Source: Bondarzewia mesenterica
Lineage: Eukaryota > Basidiomycota > Agaricomycetes > Russulales > Bondarzewiaceae
Reading direction: 5' to 3'
Length of the DNA stretch: 17,051 nucleotides
Assembly (NCBI GenBank): GCA_004802705.1
Contig: SGPL01000300.1
Span: 24,148 to 41,198, forward strand
The notes beneath the pieces are model-generated. The model was given only the letters and a program-made list of their open reading frames with translations. It had not been told where the DNA came from and searched no databases. This document shows, one piece after another, positions 8,966 to 16,528 of this stretch (position 1 is the first letter of the stretch; every line of letters begins with the position of its first letter). The translations under genes and the position numbers were made by a program.

Positions 8966-9910
8966 CTATCTTCTCCTCCTCAATGGGGACCTCGATCTCG
9001 AACGCGACCTGTCTCTATAAACCTCACGACTCGTCTCTTCCCATACACTGGCCCGAGGAGGCGAGTCTCTCCTTCTCAATGGCAGGGGTCGCCTCTCCCG
9101 GTCTCCGAGATCCATCCCGCGCCCCCCCACGACCCCGTGGCGCATCGGATCCTCCGCGCCAATGGCCTCCTGCTCCTCGCCCAATACCAGCACCAGCATT
9201 AAACGCATCAGCTACCCTTCCGGCTCCAGAAGTTCCTGAGTTCTTCCATCCATTCGCAGCTCCACCGCTGCCCTTGATTGTCAGCTCCGCGCTCAGAGGT
9301 CCTACAGGTGCCGTGACGCTTTTAGGAAGGTAGACGGCGATGCAGAGATAATCTCCCGGAACAAAGCGCAGCTCGCCCAAAGTACGCGCGTCCTTTTGGC
9401 GAGAGGAACTATCCTCTGCGTCTTCGAGCAGGCCTGGGGCAGGCGTGTCGAGAGTACCAGGCTCGCCGATGATATCACGCGAATACACCATGCCGAGGTC
9501 TTTCTGTGAGTAACGACCGCGGCTGGCAGAGTCTGCGTAAACAGTACGGAAGGAAAATCGCGCAAGTGGGTGTCGATATTCAGCCGTCTGTGGCGCAGTA
9601 CTGCGAAGGGTGGTGATTAGTTCTGGGAGAGTAGCGTCCTTCCTGGAAGACCGATGAGCGAGAAGCATGTAATCATAGCGATGGTGTTTTATATACCAAG
9701 TAAATATTTGCTGCTCATCAGCAATAGGGAGGGGGCCATCTTCGAACTGGTTGAGGCGATGGAAGGCGCCTACTTTGATGAATGCGCGGATGAGAAAGGG
9801 CACCGTCTGGATGTTTGACGACGTTTGGATGAGGAGAACATGATAAGTGCTCTAAAACATACCTTTTGACGGTCAACAATGGGCTGGCCTGCGGGTGTTG
9901 TGGACTCCAT
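8966..9910 (-). CDS. SAP18: SAP18 orthologue with RS-rich tail, frame broken at a homopolymer
   Basis: Exons are 9910-9863, 9806-9697 and from 9642 onward, with introns of 56 and 54 bp. Splicing rebuilds the family signature: VDRQK joined to TVPFLIRAF, then FHRLNQFE, and FTW joined to KDATLPELITTL, followed by FSFRTVYADS, LGMVYSRDIIGE and FVPGDYLCIAVYLPKS. The ubiquitin-like SAP18 fold spans about residues 14-161. SAP18 joins Sin3-HDAC corepressor and the ASAP/PSAP splicing complexes with RNPS1 and Acinus or Pinin. After the fold comes a Gly/Arg region (GRGAGGHWRGG). As read, the frame ends at 9024 (258 residues). An Arg/Ser tail in the next frame, including RDRSRSRSRSPLRRRR, runs to a stop at 8966. 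The frames meet at a run of seven C at 9122-9128; one base fewer would make a single 277-residue product. A sequencing error is the likeliest cause. Confidence 0.88.
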
Positions 9911-11140
9911 ATGAACGCCTTTGCCAAGTAGAATAGTGACTAATGATCAGTGTGGGGGAAGTGGCATTTAGGTTAGGTCCTATTTACGCAATCGGGTTCT
10001 CAAGCATCGGCGAAATATTGTCACTGTTTGTCCTTCGCCTTTCTCGCCACGACTTGCAGTTAAGTTATCTCTTGTTATTGAGCTCTCCAAAGTTTCTACA
10101 GAATGGTTCTGTCTTCCAAGTATCCTTCCGTATGCCGTCCAACGCGTGCCTGAACAATCGCCCGTTTCATGTCAGGCCCACGTCTTCGCTACATTAATCA
10201 TGGCTCCCTCAAAGTCAACTCTGAGCTCTCTCGCCCTCATGCTCTATGGCGGCGCACTGAGCCCAAGTCTGTATCTTCTATCGGGATTCACCTGGCTTGT
10301 ACTTACTATCCGGTCAAAGTTTTTGCATGATTTGGCTTCCCCACTGCATTGATCGACGTGGGAGGGGGAGTGCCAACCTAACTCGTTTTCTATTGGTCCA
10401 ATGCAGCGGGATTGAATCATGTCTTTCTCGTCTCGTGTGAATGCCTCTTGTGCAGGCGCTCATTCCAACACGGATTACTTCTCCGGCTGAAGCTCCTTCG
10501 TCTGGCATGCTGTGTGAACCCGTCATCAGGCACTCGTTCGGGACTGGTGGGCTTAGACAGACTTAGTTTAAGAGCATAAATCGTTGGCCTGTCTATGTCC
10601 ATCCGTGCCATGTCTAGGGCCCAGCATTTTCCTTTTCGACAGATGTCTGATCTCATCACTCTGCCCCACCAATACGACGACATACCGGGCCCATCGTGGC
10701 CTGGTTTTGAGTGTGCGAAGCACATCAACTATCAATTAATCGTGCCACAGCCGTCTGATGGCTTCATTCATTCGCAGGCCCGCACAGGGCGGAAGAGGGA
10801 GGATCCATCGGCTTCGTCTTCCCTGCGTTCCTCAGTGCTTACAAGCGCTTACGCTCCGCAACGACATATTCAGGCCCACGACAACTACGTTAGGCACCTT
10901 TTAGCAAGCCTGAGAGCGGATCCCCTTTCCCACCTGCCTGAACAGAAACATTTGTTCTGCTTCCTCGCTAGCTAGGCATCGTTTGCGCTGTTAGCGCGTC
11001 CCGCCAAGGCACTTTGAAAATTTTGTTCCATCCGTGCCCGTGGTCATTCCCTAAGACAATACAAAAGGTCATGCTCAAGGGCTGCTGTGATCGTTTAGGG
11101 CCTGCTCGTGCGTCCTTCCCTCCTTGCCGTTTTCTAACCT
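9911..11140. other. Divergent intergenic region (1.2 kb)
   Basis: This lies between the starts of SAP18 (minus) and the carboxypeptidase-like gene (plus). Several ORFs of 70-126 codons occur on both strands, including ATG-initiated plus ORFs at 10200-10352 (MAPSKSTLSSLALML, signal-like) and 10595-10975. None has a recognisable domain or clear coding bias, so I do not call a gene. A CCAAT-box palindrome is at 10392-10402. I found no tRNA. Confidence 0.45.
10392..10402. promoter_or_regulatory. Inverted pair of CCAAT boxes
   Basis: ATTGGTCCAAT is a perfect palindrome around one T, presenting CCAAT on both strands, as could be bound by the fungal HAP/NF-Y complex. It lies in the divergent region about 480 bases from the SAP18 start and 740 from the carboxypeptidase-like start. 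Its function is inference. Confidence 0.3.
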
Positions 11141-14100
11141 ATGGCCTTCCAGTCGTTCGACAAGGGCTCGAAAATACCTGCCGTCCACTCCTTTTTTTGC
11201 CTTTCTGTTTGCTTTATTCTCGTTAACCGCTGCTGCTGATGGAGCTACGAATGCTACGTCTAGCAGTGTCAATGCTGCATCGTCTTCTAGCGTTTCATCC
11301 TTGCATGCTTCGTCGAGCGCTACTCCATCCTCAACCGTGCCCTCCGTAGCCCAACCCTCCATCGTCCCCTCCAAACCTGGACAACTGCCCAACAGCTTTC
11401 CACACAACTACAGTGAAATTCCCGAAGGTGACTTCAGTCCAGAATGGCAGGACTGTAAGTCTCTCTTGCGTTACTCATTGAATGGTGTTTGACTTGTTGC
11501 ACTCGTCCATGTTCATGTTCCGATTGCATGTAAACTATCAGTCTTTTTTGTAACACAAGGTCTCCCAAACATCACATTTCCCCTTCCACGCAACTTCGCT
11601 GGCAACGTCCCCGTCTCCAGACCTAATAACGCTCACCCGAACAACACACTCTTCTTTTGGGGCGTCGAGTCGACTACAGGCTCTTTGACGGCGCAAACCG
11701 GGCAATTGCAATTATCACCTTGGATGATTTGGTTAGGCGGCGGCGGCGGGTGCGTATCTTCGCTTTCGCGCCTTTGGAACAAGTTGATAAAGCTGATGCG
11801 ACATTTGGGACTGCCCTTATTTATGCTATACGTAGACCTGGGTCGTCAAGTCTGTTCACCTCGATGATTGGGGTATGCACATCTGTCATGCATGCGCATA
11901 ACGCATAAAATCAATTGATCGTCGTGTACAGAATGGTCCCATGCTATTTCATAACGATTTCACCATCACACAGAATCAGTATGGATTAAACGGATTGATG
12001 GACATTATTTGGGTTGATCAACCAGGTGCGAGAACCTTCTGTTTGATTATTATATTTTGTCGTCGTTCAAAGACGTCTGCTCATCTCTACTCACGCATCA
12101 TTCGCTGTTCACGGTCCACATTTAGTCGGTACTGGCTTCTCCACCGTGGATTCGGACGGATATGGTGCGCTCCCCTCGCGTTCTGTTGTATTTAGCATGG
12201 ATCTCATATTACCCGCGGCATAGTTAAAGACGAAAATCAGATGGCCTCCGACTTTGTCCGTCTCTTGTCATGCATCTACCCCCACATCTAGAATGTGACT
12301 TATCCTGCTTTCTATGTACTAGATCGGTTTCCTTACCAATCTGGTCAAAGTCTTCCCAAGTCTTGCGAGCCGACCATTGACTCTCGCGGGCGAAGATTAT
12401 GCTGGCATTTTCATCGTGTGTTCTCTTACAGATAATTTCGTGATCGATGTCTTTCTAATTCAGCATATGGGAACTTGTCTATGTAGCCCTACATCACACA
12501 AGCGCTGCTCAACTCCTCCTCACCTGTTCAGCTCAAGAAAATCGCTATAGGAAATGGTCTATTCGGCGGGTTTGATGTCTACCCTAATCTGGTCACCATC
12601 AGCATCCTAGAATCGTTTCCACAACTAATCGGATTTGATCAAGACGTCTTCAAGTCTTTCCAGACTCAGTATGTCCCTTCCTAATGCTTTTGTCACTGAC
12701 GCCGGTTATTGGTTATTTTTCTCATCTACTTGTGGAAATACAGAGCGCACCTATGCGGCTTCGACCTAAACCTGACGTATCCACAACAAGAACTCCTCCC
12801 TTCTTTTCAACCCACAGTGCACCCCTCTTCCTACTGGTCTTCTGCCCCCAACGAAGCTCCCTCTGCCCTCGATCGACGCGAGCGTATGAGAGACCAACTT
12901 GGACGACGCGCATCTGTAATGCTGGAGAAAAATAGCATCACTCTCCGGACACTGCGATCGAGACAACAACAGTCGGGATCCAAGCTCTCGAACGGCACTT
13001 TAAACCCGTCCTATGGATGTGCACTGTTCGACGAGATGATTGACTATGCGGCAAATTTCTCGCGTCCTTGGACTCCGGGGTCATTCGACGTGCGCTCAAA
13101 CTCCTTTGATCCTAAGCATCATTCTTCTCAAATTTCAGAACAGCTGTACGACATCCCAAAACGTCGTTTCACCACAGGCTTCCCTCGATGGCGGGATCTA
13201 TTATAATTGTGCGTATCTCGTTGTCAGCTCTCTTCCTACATACCAATTTCGCGGGCATATCATCCAGCAATCCAGGTACGCGGTGCGCTCCACGCTCCCA
13301 CAAGCAAAAACTGGTCATCTGTGCCCTCGTATCCCTTCGGCTCTACAACTAACTTCTGTATGTACCTTCTCCCTTGAACATCATCTTTCCAGTCCGTAAG
13401 CATCGCTAAAAGTGAATATGTGATTAAACTTATAGCTTCGTCCGCGAATATTTATGGCGATCCTAGTAAGTTTCTACCTCCATTTTATGTCTCAAGATGA
13501 CCTGATTTAAATGGAAATCCGCTTCGTTCGACCACCAGGCCCTCCGTATGTTTTCAATCAGTCGGGATTCCGTGCTGTAAATTCAATATAGTGCAACAGA
13601 CCTGCGGCATTTTTCAGTGATTTCGTGTCCACAGCTCAATCGCACGGGGTTGAGCTCATCTTCTACTCTGGAGCAAATAACGCGATTGCGCATCATCGCG
13701 GGCTCGAAAGTAAGGACGATGTGTCTTTTAGTATACCAATTTTGACAAAATTAATTGTGTTCTCGCTATTCAGTCCTGATTCAAGTCCGTTTTTTCCAAC
13801 CGTCACACTCATTGTCACCTCGTTCTGACACGCTTACCTTGACCTGATTGATGCACGCAGAATACGACTTTCGGCGGAACGCGCGGCTTCACGCGCAAAC
13901 CGTCCACGCCTTGGTCTGACGATGACGGCAATGTCGCTGGGATCGTGCATCAAGAACGTGGAATTGTTTATGCCCTCTTTGACGGCGTCGGGCACCTAAT
14001 TCCTCATTTCAAACCCAACGCTGTGCGCCCTGTTATCTCCCTCTCTTGCCTCCACTCACCTTCATATTCACACAGGCATACGTCTTCTACCGCGACTTCG

Positions 14101-14435
14101 TCTTCAACACTAATAGCACCGGTTCCCTTACGGTCGACGATTCCAATAAACCTGTCGTGCTCGGCGGTGAGTCCCCTGAAGTCGCGGACGACGTCCCGCG
14201 CGTTGCCAGCGCTCTCTTCATCGGCAGCGCGACGACTGCATCGACGCTGTTCGTTCCCAGTGCGACTGTCCAGGCATGGGAAAGCTTTGTAGGGCAGGTG
14301 GCTGGTGGATTTGATGTCGTTTCGAGCAGCGGAGCCCATACTGGGCGGTGCTGGACCGGTTCGGGCGCTGGGGTGAGCGCTGTGCTTGCGCTGTGGGTGG
14401 GGGTTTTGATCGGGTTAGGCTTCAGATGGATTTGA
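11141..14435 (+). CDS. S10 serine-carboxypeptidase-like protein, predicted catalytically inactive
   Basis: Exons as read: 11141-11454, 11542-11749, 11836-11872, 11932-12025, 12126-12164, 12224-12255, 12323-12415, 12487-12668, 12744-13089, 13144-13208, 13268-13357, 13436-13465, 13539-13545, 13600-13720, 13861-14022, 14076-14435; about 725 residues. Order: signal peptide, Ser-rich stretch, S10 core (NTLFFWGVES, GGPGSSSLF, IIWVDQP/VGTGFSTVDSDGY, KKIAIGNGLFGG, ALHAPTSKNW, NTTFGGTRGFTRKPSTPW, GVGHLIP), then a hydrophobic C-terminus (VLALWVGVLIGLGF) suggesting a membrane or GPI anchor. The nucleophile motif GESYAG reads GEDYAG (residue about 266). The family's aspartate motif (YSGNDD type) reads YSGANN (about 539). 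Only the His of GVGHLIP (about 597) remains. Two frame problems need one base fewer: T7 at 11192-11198, inside the signal peptide, and A4 at 13158-13161, after LYDIP. An alternative acceptor at 13138 would avoid the second. It could be a secreted or wall-bound pseudoenzyme or a decaying gene. Confidence 0.8.
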
Positions 14436-14780
14436 GGACAATTGGTCTTGCGATAGTTTCCCTGTTTAGGCTTGGTTTTTGGGTTTTTGGATGGCCGATT
14501 TTATATCACATTTCAGGATTTTCAAGGGTAGTTTCATCATCTTCGTCGCGTGTGCACCATATGTGGGCATGGTTTTGTTCTCTTTCCATCGCAAACAAAT
14601 AGCATATCAACCATCTAAGAGCCATAAGCATGTAATATATTCCTGGATATGTCCGCTGATTCCTGCAAGGGGAAAGGGGCACCGAACTGGACGCAAAGAG
14701 GATTCTTCTCAAATTCGTTCAGAATTTTTTTTTTCGACGAGACACACTGCAATCTCAGTAAGAACAATCTGACCATAAAA
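14436..14780. other. 3' flank of the carboxypeptidase-like gene up to the mitochondrial junction
   Basis: Nuclear-looking non-coding sequence, presumably the 3' UTR and spacer. No gene is seen. A run of ten T lies at 14725-14734, shortly before composition becomes AT-rich. The right boundary is approximate: I place the change of character between about 14740 and 14830. Confidence 0.4.
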
Positions 14781-14870
14781 CACTAATTTGAATCCGGGGA
14801 AATGAGTTTGCAGGAGTAAATAAACTGTAGTATCATAAATACCTCCTTTCCCATTTATACTAGGCTTAAA

Positions 14871-15000
14871 TTAATCAATCAAATCTTGCTCTAAAATACG
14901 ATTAGGATAAGTAGTTAATGCTAATAATATATCGTATTGACCTTGGCTTAGTATATAATTAGGCGACTGCTTTCTAAATAATTTAAAAAAGTTAGGTGTT
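14871..15000 (-). pseudogene. 3' end of an unrecognised mitochondrial ORF
   Basis: The minus strand is open into this segment and ends in a TAA at 14871. The last 38 codons, in AT-rich sequence, read like a real protein end (SPNYILSQGQYDILLALTTY, then PNRILEQDLID). Upstream of about 15000 the frame runs into GC-cluster sequence and no longer looks like protein. I cannot assign it to a standard mitochondrial gene. It could be the tail of an intron-encoded or plasmid-derived protein. Confidence 0.25.
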
Positions 15001-15008
15001 CTTCCCTC

Positions 15009-15024
15009 GCTACTCTTGCGTAGC
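15009..15024. repeat. GC-cluster hairpin
   Basis: GCTAC-TCTTGC-GTAGC forms a 5-bp stem with a 6-base loop, followed by further inverted GC-rich sequence (GCCGCC...GGCGG) up to about 15044. Confidence 0.5.
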
Positions 15025-15284
15025 AGCCGCCATAGGCGAGGCGGGAGGAGCAAGGGGCGTAGCCTTTTTATCTAGATCCTTAGCCGGACCCGAAGGAAAT
15101 TTTAGCACACCCCAGCCCAGCATCCAGGGAGAGTCTAGAGCACAGCACTCAAGTCTAGGGAGTAGGGAAGTGTGCTTTATAAATTTGTATATGTATAAAT
15201 TTATTAGGGGGAGAAAAATGCGCCCTGTGCACTTTGTTCTAAAAGACGGAGCACGCAGGCAAAATTTTGTTTTTATAATTAACT

Positions 15285-15299
15285 AGCGGCATCGCCGCT
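15285..15299. repeat. GC-rich hairpin
   Basis: AGCGGC-ATC-GCCGCT is a perfect 6-bp inverted repeat with a 3-base loop in otherwise AT-rich DNA. Confidence 0.6.
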
Positions 15300-15411
15300 T
15301 TAAGAGAAATTTATTAACAAAAAATTATGTTTTCAATTAAGTAGTCATTAAATATGTAGTTTTTATAATTATTGTCACCCCGCAGCCCTAATAAAAAATT
15401 TTTATTTTTAT

Positions 15412-15424
15412 AAGCCGGGGGCTT
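15412..15424. repeat. GC-rich hairpin
   Basis: AAGCC-GGG-GGCTT is a perfect 5-bp inverted repeat with a 3-base loop, flanked by AT-rich sequence. Confidence 0.5.
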
Positions 15425-15725
15425 GGTCTAATTAAGTTATAAAAATTTAAGACTCTATCATGAAATTTAACTTAATTAAAAAGTTAAAGACTTTGACTTA
15501 CGAGTCGTTGAAGTATTATATTTACTTGCTGATTAACTTTTTTAATATGAAATTTTTACTTATTTTTACCTTTCCCTAATTCATTTTTATATTATATATA
15601 AAAATGAATAAATAATCACGGAGGTAGCTCCCGGCTGAGGGTTATAGCATCCTCGCGTTTATTTTTTTGTTTAAAGCGCTACTGCTTCTAGCTCCTTCTT
15701 GCGTAGCCACAAAGGCGTTTGTTTC

Positions 15726-15740
15726 CCTGCCAAAGGCAGG
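15726..15740. repeat. GC-rich hairpin, with a near-perfect inverted copy nearby
   Basis: CCTGCC-AAA-GGCAGG is a perfect 6-bp stem. The 18 bases at 15729-15746 also recur in inverted orientation at 15786-15803 with one mismatch, so the element is present twice within 80 bases. Confidence 0.6.
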
Positions 15741-15834
15741 AGCTGCGCGGTTTAAACAAAACAAAATAAAAGAAAAAAAATTTAGGCAGCTCCCGCCTTT
15801 GGCTTATTTTGTTTTTTTTAAACAAAAAAAATTA

Positions 15835-15847
15835 GTGGCTTCGCCAC
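15835..15847. repeat. GC-rich hairpin
   Basis: GTGGC-TTC-GCCAC is a perfect 5-bp inverted repeat with a 3-base loop, of the same design as the other short GC palindromes here. Confidence 0.5.
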
Positions 15848-16132
15848 ACAACCAGTCAGGCTAGCTTCGGCTCCTTAGTCTTGCTAGGGTGAGCACGATG
15901 CACGAGGCAAGAAGCACAAGACAAAAGTGATTAAGTATTCTATTAATTTAAGTAGTTCCAGCATATAGTCAAATTAACTATTATATTATTATAATAGCCC
16001 CCTACCCTTTTCTAAAAAAGATATGCTGCTTCATACTCAACTCAGCGAAGACATGTGCAAACGCCTTGCATTCTGTACAGGCAACAAGCGCAAGCGCAGA
16101 TAAGATATGAGATCTAGATTAGGGTTAAAATA

Positions 16133-16462
16133 GAGGAAGAAAAACACAAAAGGAACACTAGAGTGTTCAGTAAAGAAACCAGCAACAAGTTCTGATTCCG
16201 CTTCTTGCAGATCAAAAGGTGTTCTTGAAGTTTCTGCTAATATTGATATGAAATAGAAGATAAATACGGGTAATAAAGGCACAATAAATCAAATTGCTTG
16301 TTGACTTTCTATGATTGTAGTAAAATTAAATGATCCAGTTAATAAAATAATAATAAGAATAGAAGAACTTAATATTAATTCATAGCTGATCATGCTAGCT
16401 GTACTTCTTAGAGATCCTAAAAAAGCATATTTAGAGTTTGCAGATCAACCTGCAAATAATAC
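16133..16462 (-). pseudogene. nad1: Partial nad1 (NADH dehydrogenase subunit 1), internal fragment
   Basis: About 110 codons, read with the fungal mitochondrial code, match the core of ND1, a membrane subunit of respiratory complex I. Segments in order are [50 protein letters not shown], and the conserved [20 protein letters not shown] followed by [14 protein letters not shown]. Both Trp in AGWSANSK and QAIWFIVP are TGA, which would be stops in the nuclear code. The N-terminal part is absent: a TAA lies just upstream in frame. The match stops abruptly after FFFL at 16133, where the family continues with Gly-Glu-Tyr. This may be one exon between group I introns or a fragment cut by rearrangement. 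The endonuclease piece directly upstream on the same strand favours an intron-split gene. Confidence 0.85.
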
Positions 16463-16528
16463 CAATTAAAATATAAACATAAATAATTCTACCTCCAGCC
16501 AACAAGACCTTATTACAAAGTATGAATT

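Larger units (their letters stand above)
15001..16132. other. Mitochondrial-type spacer with GC clusters
   Basis: This is AT-rich sequence studded with short GC-rich palindromes and repeated GCGTAGC motifs (near 15019, 15057 and 15690). A plus ORF at 15667-15864 is made of these clusters and is not credible. I found no tRNA or rRNA by eye. Segment 16040-16130 is more GC-rich and abuts the broken end of nad1. Confidence 0.5.

Noticed and set aside
8782..9333. 183-codon plus ORF, Pro-rich
   Set aside because: It is antisense to the Gly/Arg-rich part of SAP18; prolines mirror GGN codons on the real strand.
10595..10975. 126-codon plus ORF in the divergent spacer
   Set aside because: It has an ATG but no domain, no clear codon bias and no splice context; kept only as a note in the intergenic entry.
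14004..14339. 111-codon minus ORF
   Set aside because: It is antisense to the last intron and final exon of the S10 gene, whose frame carries the family match and C-terminal anchor.
15667..15864. 65-codon plus ORF in the mitochondrial spacer
   Set aside because: It is made of GC clusters and poly-A/T tracts; not protein-like.
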